From: an uncultured Romboutsia sp.
GTDB taxonomy: Bacteria > Bacillota > Clostridia > Peptostreptococcales > Peptostreptococcaceae
DNA: 64,000 bases
Reading direction: 5' to 3'
NCBI GenBank assembly: GCA_937880075.1
Contig: CALFLM010000033.1
Location: 30,452-94,451 of the forward strand
Positions 8,990 to 19,008 of the stretch are shown here, one piece after another (position 1 is the first letter of the stretch; every line of letters begins with the position of its first letter). A model generated the notes under the pieces. It did not search any database, was not told the origin of the DNA, and saw only the letters and a list, made by a program, of their open reading frames with translations. A program made the translations under genes and the position numbers.

Positions 8990-11900
8990 TTATTTAAATA
9001 TTCTTAATATAATACTATTTAATAATCCTGTTGATACTAATTTTTTTAAACCTACAACTGCTACAATTGCAATAACTCCCACAGACAAAACTTCTTTTGT
9101 TCTTTTATCATTATTTGTATTTGTAGGAGATACATTATTGTTAGTATTTCCTAATTCTATGGATTCTTTATTATCTTGCTCGTTATTTATATTATCTTCT
9201 ATTAGTTTTTCTTCATCTAATTGTGGTTCAATTGGTTCCTCAGATTTATCTCCATCTAATGGCGGTTTAATTGGTTCCTCTTGATCTTCTCCATTTAATG
9301 GCGGCTCAATTGGCTTCTCTTGCTCTCCTCCATCTAATGGTGGCTCAATTTGTTCCTCTGAAACTTCTATCCACTTTGCATATAATGTTGTATTTTCTGT
9401 TACTACATCTTTTGCAAAATCCCATTTCTCTGTGTAACTTTCTGACTTATACCATCCATCGAATATATATCCTTATTTTATTGGTAACTTTGGTTCTTTT
9501 ATTAATGAATTTTCTTTAACATTCTCTATTTCTGCAACTTCGCTTCCTCCGTTGCTATCAAATGTTACTTTATATTCTGGTATCTTTATCCACTTTGCAT
9601 ATAATGTTGTATTTTCTGTTACTACATCTTTTGCAAAATCCCATTTCTCTGTGTAACTTTCTGACTTATACCATCCATCGAATATATATCCTTATTTTAT
9701 TGGTAACTTTGGTTCTTTTATTAATGAATTTTCTTTAACATTCTCTATTTCTGCAACTTCGCTTCCTCCGTTGCTATCAAATGTTACTTTATATTCTGGT
9801 ATCTTTATCCACTTTGCATATAATGTTGTATTTTCTGTTACTACATCTTTTGCAAAATCCCATTTCTCTGTGTAACTTTCTGACTTATACCATCCATCGA
9901 ATATATACCCTTCTTTTGTTGGATCTATAGGTCTTTGTATTTTGGTATTTTCTAAAATACCTGTTATTTCTGAAACTGAAGTTCCATCATTACTATCAAA
10001 TGTTACTTTGTATACTTTCTTCAAACTAGCCAAATATTCTTGTAGGATATCTATTTGTTCATCTACCATATCCTGAGTTAAATCATCTCTTACTAAAACA
10101 TTTTTTGCTACAATTAATGCATTCTGTAAATTATTAAATGACTGCTCTTCATATTCAGTTTTATCTAATTTGTCTATTTTATCTATTAAATCCTCTAATT
10201 TTAAAGAATCATATTGATGCTTAACTACTTGAATTGTTATTATTTTAGTAGAAATATTATTTTCAGAATCTTCTACAGTATATTTTGCTGTATATGTTCC
10301 TAATTTTGTTGTATCTAAGTTTGTTTCAATCTTAATATCAGGAAAATCTATTTTTCCATCTTCAACATCATTTACTTCTACTAATTTAGTTAAATCTATA
10401 TTTTCATTTATCTTAATCTCTACGCTATCACTTGATGATGTTATTACAGGTACATGCCCTTTAACTATTTTATTGTATAAATCTTGATAAAGTAGTTTAT
10501 CATCTTCATTCATTTGCTCATATCCACGAACTATTATAGATTTTACGTCTTTATAAAAATACTTATTATAAATCTCATCTTCTGCTGTATTTTTTACAAA
10601 ATTATCTATATAATGTTTCATTCTAGAAGTGTACTCATTGTAAAATTCTTCATCAGATATTGACATAGGTTTAAGTCCTTGTTCTGTAACTATAAACGTA
10701 CCCTCTTGATTTTTAGGAATTTCATATACCTTTCTATAGTCTCCATTTAAATTACTAATAAACTTTAGTTTAGTATCAGAGTTCCAATACTTTAATATTA
10801 ACTTATACCCTATATTTACTGGTACTTCAAATATTTCAAGATTTTTATCCGAGAACATTTCTCCCTTACCACCAACTACTTTTTTGTACACCTCAGCATT
10901 ATTATTGTCTAAAATTTGAATTTTAGCATACTCACCATCTTGTGCTACCCCTGGATTAAACAAACCTGTTCCACGGTATCTAAGATTTAATTTTAAATTA
11001 CCATTATCATTAACTAATTTAACTTATGCTGCATCATCCTTATAACGACCTTGAAATTGAACTTTTACATCATTCTCAAAACTATTCACTGTATTTGAGT
11101 TTTCATAAATTAAATCAAATTCAGTTTCTTGATTATTACAGATTATCATACTCTTTGAATTATTTGTATAGGACCCTACTAGCTCTGGTACAACTAGTTT
11201 ATACACACCTATAGGTACATTAGGCATTTCAATAATATTACTATCAATTTTGACCTTAGCTACTGTTTTATTTCCATCTTTTAGGTATATATACTTACCT
11301 TTTAATAAATCTATATTATCAATCTGTATATTTATTTTGCTACTTCCTGTTAAATTGTAATTACTCAATTGCTCATTTGTAACAATTTGATAGTTGCAAT
11401 CAAAGCCTAAGTCAGATTTTATTTGATTCGTTAAAGTTTGATCTATTACCAAATCTTTCAATGAAAATGCATTTTTAGAATTTCCTTGTTCTATCGTAAA
11501 TCTTGCTTCTTCAGAAACTTTAATTCCCCATGCATCAAAATAATCTACTAAGCTTACACCATACTTGTCATATATTCCAAGTGCCCATGCATCTTGTGTA
11601 GACATTTCTTTTCCCTCAATAATATTTTTACGATAAATCTTAGCTATATGTGCATAAGTATCTGGTCCTTCAAATGCATCTAAGAAGTTTATTATAAAGT
11701 ATAGTTTTCCAGGCAGGTCTAAATTTAAGAAAGTTCCACCGTCTAATCTTACTTTATTATGTTTCTCCTCTATATTTGGTAATTTACCTAACCAGTCAGC
11801 ATCATATGGGAAAATATCCCTATTTATTTGTACGTAATGTCCAAAAATATTATTAGAAACTTCTCCTATCCCTAAATCACCTTTACCCAAAGAACCTTGA

Positions 11901-13036
11901 TAACCATGACCAAACTCGTGCAATCCTCCCCAGTTAGCTTCAAAAAATGAAGAAACTTTAGGCTTGTTCACACCAATATGATCACTTGCATAATATGCAG
12001 CTCCAGCTCCATGAGCATTTGCTTTAACAAAAACTCTAGCATTTACATTCTGATCGTATGGGTTATCCGGTGCATAATCTAGACCTAACGTCTTATCATA
12101 AGATTCTACAACTTTTCTGAAATAATCAAAATAATCATCTAAAGTCTTAAATCCTTTTGGATAGTAATTAACTATTTCATTAATATCAGTATATGGAACT
12201 AATACTGTTAAAATATAACTTTCCACAACGCCATATGCACCAGTGTCAGCTTTCCATTTTTTAAAGAACTCCTTCTCATCATCACCTTCACGATAATAAT
12301 TAAGCTCTTTTACGCCTTTATCATTACTATCCCATTGTATTTCAACTTTCACAGGGTCTGGATGTTTGTATAAAGTTTTTATAAATGGTGTATAATCATG
12401 TTCAAATGTCACAGTTTGCCATTCATTGGTTATAGTTTTATTAGACTCTGTAAGCTTATCATTATTAAGCATAGTATATAATAAGTCTGAATTTCCTGCG
12501 GTCTTTCTTATTTCAATATTTGAATTTGCCTTTATAAAGAAACCTAACATCTGACGATCATGATTGTGACCACGTTCAATTCCCATTGCTTTTACATTAT
12601 CAATACTCGCTAGAGTGTACATTGTACGTTCAATCATAGGTTTTATATTTGGATCATTAGTTACAGTAACAGGAACGTCTATAGTTGTAGTGTTTCCATG
12701 TGAATCAGTTACAGAGTAATTTATTTCATAATTACCTGTCTTTTCAGTATCTACATTATGTTTGGCTTTGATATTTTGAGTAAGATCAAAATCTTCAAAA
12801 TCCCTTGCAAAAATTCTATATCTTGCGTCTTTTAATGAGAATGTATCTCCCTGTTTAAGAACAATTTTTGTTGTTCCATAAAATTCAGGTGGATTACTCT
12901 CACTCCAGTAACCTTTTGTTATATTGCTTTTGTCCTTTAATATTTCTTTGTCACTTGCATATACTAAATTATTACTAAAGCACGATTCAACAAAATAGTT
13001 TATAGCTAATAAAACACTTAAAATTTTTTTCCTTAT
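8990..13036 (-). pseudogene. M60 (enhancin-like) mucin metallopeptidase gene, inactivated
   Basis: One continuous frame of about 1348 codons carries three internal stops: TAA at 11024-11026, 9692-9694 and 9473-9475. An intact SD (AGGAGG, 13046-13051) sits 9 nt upstream of ATA, where ATG is expected before a signal peptide (RKKILSVLLAINYF). No in-frame ATG occurs before 12637. Domain order: signal peptide, Ig-like module, M60 peptidase with HEFGHGYQGSL and the downstream Glu (GIGEVSNN), a mucin-binding module, a DUF5011-type Ig module, a FIVAR helical module, three InlB-type beta-grasp repeats (TFDSNGGS, GYIFDGWY, LYAKW), a Pro/Glu-rich spacer and a C-terminal membrane helix. Intact homologues cleave mucin-type O-glycoproteins at the cell surface. 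All pieces stay in one frame, so the decay looks recent. Shorter fragments could still be translated. Confidence 0.85.
9371..9906 (-). repeat. 219-bp tandem repeat (two full copies and a partial third) encoding InlB-type repeats
   Basis: Units begin at 9371, 9590 and 9809. The first two appear identical over 219 bp (73 codons, in phase with the M60 frame). The third matches until about 9906 and then diverges. Both full units carry the same LPIK-stop, where the partial unit reads TKEG. Confidence 0.9.
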
Positions 13037-13045
13037 ATCAATCTC

Positions 13046-13051
13046 CCTCCT
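13046..13051 (-). promoter_or_regulatory. Shine-Dalgarno of the M60 pseudogene, spaced for an ATA codon
   Basis: AGGAGG lies 9 nt from ATA (13036-13034). This identifies ATA as the mutated start codon. The only other in-frame candidate, ATT at 13042, is too close. Confidence 0.7.
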
Positions 13052-13411
13052 TTTTATTTAGTTTTTATTAATATTAATAGCTATACAACATTATAATCTA
13101 TATACTGTATATATCTTATAATATTTGTATATATTTGTCGATATTTTTCAATTTCATTTAATTACATTGGTAAGATTTTCAATACAAGCGCAATACTTTA
13201 TAGATATTTTGCGATTTTTCTTATACTCCATCCTAATTCTAAAAAATTAGCTATGTAGCACCTTTCATTTATAGTAATATATTTGTAGTTCATAATTTTA
13301 TGTCCTTTCATATAATATATTTTTAATGTTATAGTAATCTAACTTAATAATGATAGTATAAAATTTTGTATATAAGTCAATAAACCAACTTTTTTAAGTT
13401 CGGTTAATATG

Positions 13412-13448
13412 TGATTGCTTTCCAGTTTTTGTTCTTTATTCAAAAAAA
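13412..13448. repeat. 37-bp direct repeat, copy 2
   Basis: Same orientation as 8318-8354, one mismatch (C/T). It abuts the terminator hairpin, sharing its A-run. Confidence 0.6.
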
Positions 13449-13472
13449 TACTGCATTAAATTAATGCAGTAT
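13442..13472 (-). terminator. Rho-independent terminator
   Basis: ATACTGCATTAA and TTAATGCAGTAT form a perfect stem, followed on the minus strand by seven T. It ends the transcript of the membrane-protein gene at 13584. Confidence 0.8.
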
Positions 13473-13502
13473 CTCCTAAGCCTTAAATTTTTATCTTATT
13501 CA

Positions 13503-13562
13503 TTAAATCGAATAAATAAAAGTACATTCTATACCAGTAGCAAATATGATTACATTTTTCAT
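13503..13562 (-). CDS. Possible 19-residue peptide
   Basis: An ATG at 13562 with AAAGGA about 9 nt upstream opens MKNVIIFATG IECTFIYSI and stops at 13503. It lies 21 nt after the stop of the upstream membrane-protein gene and before that transcript's terminator. The layout (membrane protein followed by a short Cys-containing peptide) recalls agrB-agrD pairs. However, the upstream protein lacks AgrB features that I can recognise and the peptide matches no AgrD I know. It may be chance. Confidence 0.25.
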   Translation of the reverse strand: MKNVIIFATGIECTFIYSI

Positions 13563-13583
13563 AAGATTAATTCCTTTTATTAA

Positions 13584-13997
13584 TTATGAACTTTGTAATC
13601 TTTTCTTTTCTATAAATATGCTTACATTATTTTGTATCATATATAAAAGAACTGGTATATACATATATGATAAATAACCTTTTATATTAAATAATATAGC
13701 TATTAACAAACTAGATGATAATATAGACGATATTACTGATGATTTATTACTTTTATTAAATAGTTTTAAACCTATTCCAAACATTAAACCAAATAATAAA
13801 ATCATTATAGAAAAAACTATAAATATTCCAAATGACTGTATCTTACCTGGCATAGATGGAATATATCCATATCCTATTACGAATAAAAATGTAATAGCAC
13901 CAAAAAGTATATATATATTTCCCATATCCTTTTTTTTAAATAAAAGTATTATAGTAAATACTAGATATAAAGAACTTAAAAAGCTAACTAAACTCAT
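13584..13997 (-). CDS. Small integral membrane protein, unknown function
   Basis: This is a 137-residue hydrophobic protein with about four to five membrane helices: residues roughly 1-20, 30-50, 55-80, 90-110 and 110-125. There is a charged loop (KLFNKSNKSS) and a basic C-terminus (FIEKKRLQSS). I chose the ATG at 13997, with AGGTGA 5 nt upstream, over a GTG three codons earlier that overlaps that SD. It follows the terminator of the arc operon, so it is probably transcribed alone or with the short downstream ORF. I recognise no family; the size and composition are those of a small sensor-associated or stress membrane protein, but nothing in the sequence decides it. Confidence 0.7.
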   Translation of the reverse strand: MSLVSFLSSLYLVFTIILLFKKKDMGNIYILFGAITFLFVIGYGYIPSMPGKIQSFGIFIVFSIMILLFGLMFGIGLKLFNKSNKSSVISSILSSSLLIAILFNIKGYLSYMYIPVLLYMIQNNVSIFIEKKRLQSS

Positions 13998-14023
13998 GTC
14001 ACTCACCTATCCTTAATTAAATA

Positions 14024-14060
14024 AAACCACAGAACTTTTAAAGTAAAAGATCTATGGCTT
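14024..14060 (-). terminator. Terminator after arcD
   Basis: An imperfect hairpin, ACCACAGAACTTTTA against TAAAAGATCTATGG (two mismatches), lies in AT-rich sequence just past the arcD stop. Confidence 0.6.
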
Positions 14061-14090
14061 TATATTTTATTTAAAATATATATTTTTTTA

Positions 14091-15656
14091 TTATACTCCT
14101 AATATCATAGAGCCTATAGCTAAAATTGCTACTGTTGCTATAAATATTAAAACTAGTAATTTAGTTACAAACTTCATCCATGTTGAGTATTCTATTTTAG
14201 CTATTGCTAAACCTCCCATAACAACTCCTGATGTTGGAGTTATTAAGTTTACTATACCACTTCCTGCAGAAAATGCTGAAACTACTATTTCTGGTGCTAT
14301 ATTTAACCTTTCTGCTAATGGTGCAAATATTGGCATAGAAACTGAAGCTAATCCTGAAGTTGATGGTATTAAAAATGATAATGCTATATATATTAAATAT
14401 GCCATATTAGCAAATAACATTCCAGATACTCCACTTAGTATTCCTGATGCTTTATCTAGTATAAATAAATCTAAACCTGAATTTGCCATCATAAATGATA
14501 TCCCTCTTGATATACCTACAACTAAAGCAACTCCAACCATATCTGCACATCCAGATATAAATGATTTAACTATGTCTTCCTCTGATATTCTACATACTAA
14601 TCCAATAACAACAGCCATTATAAAGAACCAAACTGTTAATTCTGGGAACCACCAAGTTCCTAAAGATGCTCCATTAAACCATGCAGTATTATCAAATACA
14701 GTTACTCCAAAATCACCCCAAGGTATAACACTTATAATCATTACTATAAACGAAAAAGCAAATAAACCTAATGCTATTTTTTGTTTTCCATTTAGTTCTA
14801 ATATTTTTTCTGAATTATTATCAAATGCTTCCTTAGCTGCATCTAATTCATGCTTAGATAATATTGACTTACCTTTATCATTGTAAACTTTTTTAGCATA
14901 GTTCATTACATATAATATAGATATTATTAAAGGTACTATCCATAATGCAACACCTAAAATTATAGTTGTTCCTTGATTTATTTGTACTCCTGATGCTCCT
15001 GCTGCTGATATTGCAGCTCCTATTGCAAATGGATTTACTGTTGAACCTAAAACTCCTATACCACAACCAAGTAATAATGTTGCTGCTCCTACTAATGGGT
15101 CAAATCCCGCTGCCATCATTGTTGCAGTTATTAATGCATAAAATGCTAAAGATTCTTCAGCCATACCATAAGATGTTCCACCTAATGAAAATATTAACAT
15201 TAATACAGGTATTAACATTAATTCTTTACCTTTAAGCTTTTTTACTAAAGCTCCAACTCCAGCATCTAATGCTCCTGTTTCTGTTATAACTCCTAGGAAT
15301 CCTCCTATTATAAGTACAAATAATGCAACATCTATTGCACCTTTAAGGGTACCATCATTCCATACACTGACATATGGTACATCTGAATTATTTATTGTTT
15401 CAAGAGCAGCATCTATACCACCTTCATTCATAGATGTACTTATAGCTTCATCTAAAGCATTATCCTTTACACCTACCATACCAGTTACTGGTGCCATAAC
15501 TACATCTGATAATTGAGCTTTTTTAACCCCTGGTACAACTTGAGTTACTAATGCTATAGCTATCATTATAGTTAATAAAACTGTGTAGGCAGATGGAAAT
15601 TTAAATTTTTTCTTTTTAGTCGCTTTTCTATCATTTGATGTTAAAGCTTTTGACAT
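14091..15656 (-). CDS. arcD: YfcC/ArcD-type amino acid antiporter
   Basis: A 521-residue membrane carrier with about 12 hydrophobic segments. It belongs to the YfcC/C4-dicarboxylate-carrier-like family that serves as arginine/ornithine exchanger in many clostridial arc operons. A basic N-terminus (KKKKFKFPSAYTVLL) precedes the first helix, and Gly/Ala-rich re-entrant segments (GGTSYGMAEESLAFY; IPSTSGLASVSMPIFAPL) are typical of the ion-transporter superfamily. I start it at MSKAL (15656), with GGGGGA about 8 nt upstream, because a longer reading overlaps arcC and lacks an SD. Only one base separates it from the arcC stop, so translation is probably coupled. It would import arginine and export ornithine. 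Substrate is inferred from context; this family is distinct from the APC-type ArcD. Confidence 0.85.
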   Translation of the reverse strand: MSKALTSNDRKATKKKKFKFPSAYTVLLTIMIAIALVTQVVPGVKKAQLSDVVMAPVTGMVGVKDNALDEAISTSMNEGGIDAALETINNSDVPYVSVWNDGTLKGAIDVALFVLIIGGFLGVITETGALDAGVGALVKKLKGKELMLIPVLMLIFSLGGTSYGMAEESLAFYALITATMMAAGFDPLVGAATLLLGCGIGVLGSTVNPFAIGAAISAAGASGVQINQGTTIILGVALWIVPLIISILYVMNYAKKVYNDKGKSILSKHELDAAKEAFDNNSEKILELNGKQKIALGLFAFSFIVMIISVIPWGDFGVTVFDNTAWFNGASLGTWWFPELTVWFFIMAVVIGLVCRISEEDIVKSFISGCADMVGVALVVGISRGISFMMANSGLDLFILDKASGILSGVSGMLFANMAYLIYIALSFLIPSTSGLASVSMPIFAPLAERLNIAPEIVVSAFSAGSGIVNLITPTSGVVMGGLAIAKIEYSTWMKFVTKLLVLIFIATVAILAIGSMILGV

Positions 15657-15657
15657 T

Positions 15658-16605
15658 TTAATTTCCCCCATTTTTATATATTATAGTTCCAGTTTCTCCA
15701 TGTAATGCTAATTTAGCCTTTTCTAAAGAAGTTATTAAAGCCTTACCATTAGTAGTAGACTCTACAAAATCTATACATGCTTCTACTTTAGGTAACATAG
15801 ATCCTTTAGCAAAATGTCCTTCAGATATGTATTGAGTTGCTTGTTCTAAGTTTATAGAATCTAATTCTTCTTGACTTGGCTTATTAAAGTTTATACAAAC
15901 TCTATCAACTGCAGTTAGTATAACTAACATTTCGGCATCAAGATCTTTTGCTAGTTTAGCACTTGATTTATCTTTGTCTATAACAGCCGCTACACCATGT
16001 AATGACCCGTCTTCTTTTTCTATTACTGGTATTCCACCACCACCAACAGTTATTACTATAGTTCCATTATCAACTAACTGCTTAACTGTTTCTAGTTCAA
16101 CTATTCTTTGTGGTTGAGGAGAAGCAACAACTCTTCTATATCCTCTTCCTGCATCTTCTACAAAGGTAAATCCTTTTTCAGATGATATTTTTTCGGATTC
16201 TTCTTTTGTATAAAACATACCTACTGGTTTAGTTAAATTTTTAAAAGCTTCATCATTTTCATCAACTACAACTTGAGTAACTATAGTTGCTACATTTTTG
16301 TTTAGTTTTCTTGAATTTAATTCATTCTTTATAGATTGTTGTAAATGATATCCTATATATCCTTGACTCATTGATCCACATTCTGCAAATGGCATACTTG
16401 GAGTATTCGCTCCATTACTAGAAGCAAAATCCATAGCTAAATTTATCATTCCAACTTGTGGTCCATTACCGTGACCAACTATTACATTGTACCCTTCTTC
16501 AGAAAGGTCTACTATTGTTTTAGCTGTTTGTTTAACTAACTCTAATTGTTCTTCTGGGTTATTTCCTAAAGCATTTCCACCTAGTGCTATAACTAATCTT
16601 TTCAT
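15658..16605 (-). CDS. arcC: Carbamate kinase
   Basis: Carbamate kinase transfers the phosphate of carbamoyl phosphate to ADP, giving ATP, ammonia and CO2; it is the energy-yielding last step of arginine deiminase fermentation. The 315-residue length is normal. The amino-acid-kinase fold shows in LVIALGGNALG at the N-terminus, VGHGNGPQVG near residue 45, MSQGYIGYHLQQ near 80, ITVGGGGIPV near 185 and KDLDAEML near 220. It lies third in arcA-arcB-arcC-arcD. The gap to arcB contains a long hairpin that could modulate read-through or mRNA stability. The enzyme is cytoplasmic. Confidence 0.97.
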   Translation of the reverse strand: MKRLVIALGGNALGNNPEEQLELVKQTAKTIVDLSEEGYNVIVGHGNGPQVGMINLAMDFASSNGANTPSMPFAECGSMSQGYIGYHLQQSIKNELNSRKLNKNVATIVTQVVVDENDEAFKNLTKPVGMFYTKEESEKISSEKGFTFVEDAGRGYRRVVASPQPQRIVELETVKQLVDNGTIVITVGGGGIPVIEKEDGSLHGVAAVIDKDKSSAKLAKDLDAEMLVILTAVDRVCINFNKPSQEELDSINLEQATQYISEGHFAKGSMLPKVEACIDFVESTTNGKALITSLEKAKLALHGETGTIIYKNGGN

Positions 16606-16673
16606 ATTTATACTCCCCTACTTATTTTACTCTAGTATATTAATTACTTAAAACCTTTGTATATTTATGTAAA

Positions 16674-16716
16674 GACGGCCTTCATTATATATTATTGCTT
16701 TAATGAAGGCCATCTT
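16674..16716. other. Intercistronic hairpin between arcB and arcC
   Basis: GGCCTTCATTA pairs with TAATGAAGGCC across a 13-nt loop. The T-run is good on the plus strand (CTTTTTATTT) but weak on the minus strand (CTTTAC). For the arc transcript it is therefore more likely a partial terminator or mRNA-processing/stability element than a full stop. Confidence 0.6.
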
Positions 16717-16735
16717 TTTATTTAAAGTCTATATA

Positions 16736-17731
16736 TTATTGTCCTATAGTAGCTGCCATTATAGCTTTTATAGTATGCATTCTATTTTCAGCTTCATCGA
16801 AAACAACAGATTGCTTAGATTCAAATACTTCATCAGTAACTTCCATTTCAGTTATACCAAATTTTTCTCCCATTTCAGCACCTATTTTAGTTTTTAGGTC
16901 ATGGAATGATGGTAAACAATGCATAAATATAGCTTCTGGATGAGCATTGTCCATAACAGCTTTATTTACTTGATATGGCTTTAATTGTTTTATTCTAGCT
17001 TCCCAAACTTCATCTGGTTCTCCCATAGATACCCAAACGTCAGTATATATAACATCAGCATTCTTAGTACCTTCCATAACATCTTCAGTTAATGTTATTG
17101 TACAGTTATTTTCTTTAGCTATAGCTTCGCACTTTTCAACTAGTTCTTTAGCTGGGAATAATTCTTTTGGGGCACATGCTGTGAAATTTAACCCCATCTT
17201 AGCACAAGCAACCATTAAGGAATTACCCATATTGTTTCTAGCATCTCCCATGTAAACGAAGTTTACGCCTTTTAATCTTCCTAATTTTTCCTCTATAGTT
17301 AATAAGTCTGCTAACATTTGAGTTGGATGGAATTCATCAGTTAAACCATTCCATACTGGAACACCTGCATAAGCTGCTAATTCCTCAACTATTTCTTGAG
17401 AAAATCCTCTATACTCTATACCATCATACATTCTACCTAAAACTCTAGCTGTATCTGCTATAGATTCTTTTTTACCCATTTGAGATCCTGTAGGTCCTAA
17501 ATATGTAACTCCCATTCCTAAGTCCATAGCTCCTACTTCAAATGCACATCTAGTTCTTGTTGAATCTTTTTCAAATAATATTACAACATTTTTTCCTTCT
17601 AATTTTTTATGAACTACGCCAGCTCTTTTTAAATTTTTATAGTCTCTAGATAAATCTAATAAATATCTTATTTCTGAACTTGTAAAATCTAATAATTTTA
17701 AAAATGAACGACCTCTTAAATTAACTCCCAT
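16736..17731 (-). CDS. arcB: Catabolic ornithine carbamoyltransferase
   Basis: It converts citrulline and phosphate to ornithine and carbamoyl phosphate in the arginine deiminase pathway. The 331-residue length fits. The carbamoyl-phosphate site STRTR lies near residue 58, HPTQ near 136, MGDARNNMGNS near 160 and the ornithine-site HCLPSFHD near 272. It sits 53 nt after arcA and before arcC, which supports the catabolic role over the biosynthetic ArgF; the proteins themselves are hard to tell apart. The start MGVNLRG is preceded by GGGGGA. Confidence 0.95.
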   Translation of the reverse strand: MGVNLRGRSFLKLLDFTSSEIRYLLDLSRDYKNLKRAGVVHKKLEGKNVVILFEKDSTRTRCAFEVGAMDLGMGVTYLGPTGSQMGKKESIADTARVLGRMYDGIEYRGFSQEIVEELAAYAGVPVWNGLTDEFHPTQMLADLLTIEEKLGRLKGVNFVYMGDARNNMGNSLMVACAKMGLNFTACAPKELFPAKELVEKCEAIAKENNCTITLTEDVMEGTKNADVIYTDVWVSMGEPDEVWEARIKQLKPYQVNKAVMDNAHPEAIFMHCLPSFHDLKTKIGAEMGEKFGITEMEVTDEVFESKQSVVFDEAENRMHTIKAIMAATIGQ

Positions 17732-17784
17732 TTTAAAAATCCCCCTATCATTTGTGTTTTAATATTTGTTATGAATTTTATATC

Positions 17785-19008
17785 TTACGCTTCTCTTATT
17801 AAAGGCATAGACATACATCTTGGGCCCCCACGTCCTCTTGATAACTCACTTGATGGTATTACATGTATTTTTATACCATTTTGCTCTAGTAATCTATTAG
17901 TTATGTAGTTTCTTGAATAAACAACAACTTCACCAGGTTTTATACATAATGTATTTGAACCATCATTCCACTGCTCTCTATCAGCAATAACTTTATCTCC
18001 ACCACCACATTGTATTAAAGTAACTTTTTCTACCCCAAGGTGCTTAGCTAGTATATTTTCTAATTTATCATTAACTTCTAATATCTTTAATTCACCTTCA
18101 GTATCACCCTTAGTTACTTCAAATACTTGTAATGTACCTTGTATTCCCGGGTGTATAGTAAACTTGTCTACATCTATTTGAGTAAATACTGTATCTAAGT
18201 GCATCATTGCTCTATTATTTGGTATATTAAATGCTAATATAGTTTCTATATCATTATTTTTACTATTAAAGAATATTTGTTTAGCTATATGCTCTATTGC
18301 ATCAGCTTGAGTTCTTTGAGATATACCTATTGCTAAAGTTTTCTCAGTTAAATTTAATATATCTCCACCTTCTATATGATATTTAAAGTCTCTATCATAA
18401 AATCTTTCTACTTCATTTTTAAAATCTTTATGATACTTAAATATATAATCTGCGTATATAGTTTCTCTGTTTCTTGTTACAGAGTACATTTTATTTAAAC
18501 TTACACCACTTCCTATACTAGCAAATGGATCCCTTGTAAAATATAAGTTTGGCATTGGGTCAGTAATAAATGGATAATCGTCTTCTGCTAAATCTGCTAA
18601 ACTTTTTTTACTTATTACTGGTAATTCATTTTTATTTATACCAGCCATAGTCTTTCTTATTAATTCTTCATTAGATTCAAAGCTTTTTAAGTATGTATAC
18701 ACAATCTTTTTCATTTCTGAACTTTTTATATTAGCTTCTTCTATAAATTGATTTATGAACTGTTCTTTTACTAATTCATCTTCCATAACTTCTGCTGCTA
18801 ATTCATGTAAATAAACAACCTCTACTCCATTTTGTCTTAAGACTTCAGCAAAAGAATCATGCTCTTGTTGTGCTACTTCTAGGAATGGAATATCATCAAA
18901 TAATAATCCTTCAAGATATTCAGGTGTTAAATTTTCTAGTTCTTCACCTGGTCTGTGAAGTAAAACTTTTTTTAGTGGTTTAATTTCACTTGTTACTTTT
19001 ATTGCCAT
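17785..19008 (-). CDS. arcA: Arginine deiminase
   Basis: It hydrolyses arginine to citrulline and ammonia, the first step of arginine fermentation, and also supplies ammonia against acid stress. The 407-residue protein shows LLHRPGEE at the N-terminus, FTRDPFASIG near 160, HIEGGD near 220, HLDTVFTQID near 270, CGGGD and the catalytic Cys in RGGPRCMSMPL at the C-terminus. I place the start at MAIKV (19008), with GGGGGA about 7 nt upstream; a 20-residue upstream extension in the same frame lacks an SD and is unlike the family. It is the first gene of the arc operon. I could not pick a convincing ArgR box in the 155-nt upstream gap. Confidence 0.96.
   Translation of the reverse strand: MAIKVTSEIKPLKKVLLHRPGEELENLTPEYLEGLLFDDIPFLEVAQQEHDSFAEVLRQNGVEVVYLHELAAEVMEDELVKEQFINQFIEEANIKSSEMKKIVYTYLKSFESNEELIRKTMAGINKNELPVISKKSLADLAEDDYPFITDPMPNLYFTRDPFASIGSGVSLNKMYSVTRNRETIYADYIFKYHKDFKNEVERFYDRDFKYHIEGGDILNLTEKTLAIGISQRTQADAIEHIAKQIFFNSKNNDIETILAFNIPNNRAMMHLDTVFTQIDVDKFTIHPGIQGTLQVFEVTKGDTEGELKILEVNDKLENILAKHLGVEKVTLIQCGGGDKVIADREQWNDGSNTLCIKPGEVVVYSRNYITNRLLEQNGIKIHVIPSSELSRGRGGPRCMSMPLIREA

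Larger units (their letters stand above)
13037..13502. other. Intergenic stretch
   Basis: It holds the SD of the M60 pseudogene (13046-13051), its AT-rich upstream region, copy 2 of the 37-bp repeat (13412-13448) and a minus-strand terminator (13442-13472). I see no gene. Confidence 0.6.

Noticed and set aside
100..9519. Many plus-strand ORFs of 60-124 codons between 0.1 and 9.5 kb
   Set aside because: They lie antisense to the giant repeat protein, the remnant and the M60 frame, have Ser/Leu/Phe-rich low-complexity translations typical of reverse-strand readings, and lack SD sites.
16674..16716. Full terminator splitting arcAB from arcCD
   Set aside because: The minus-strand T-run is too weak and arcC-arcD belong functionally with arcAB; listed as an intercistronic hairpin instead.
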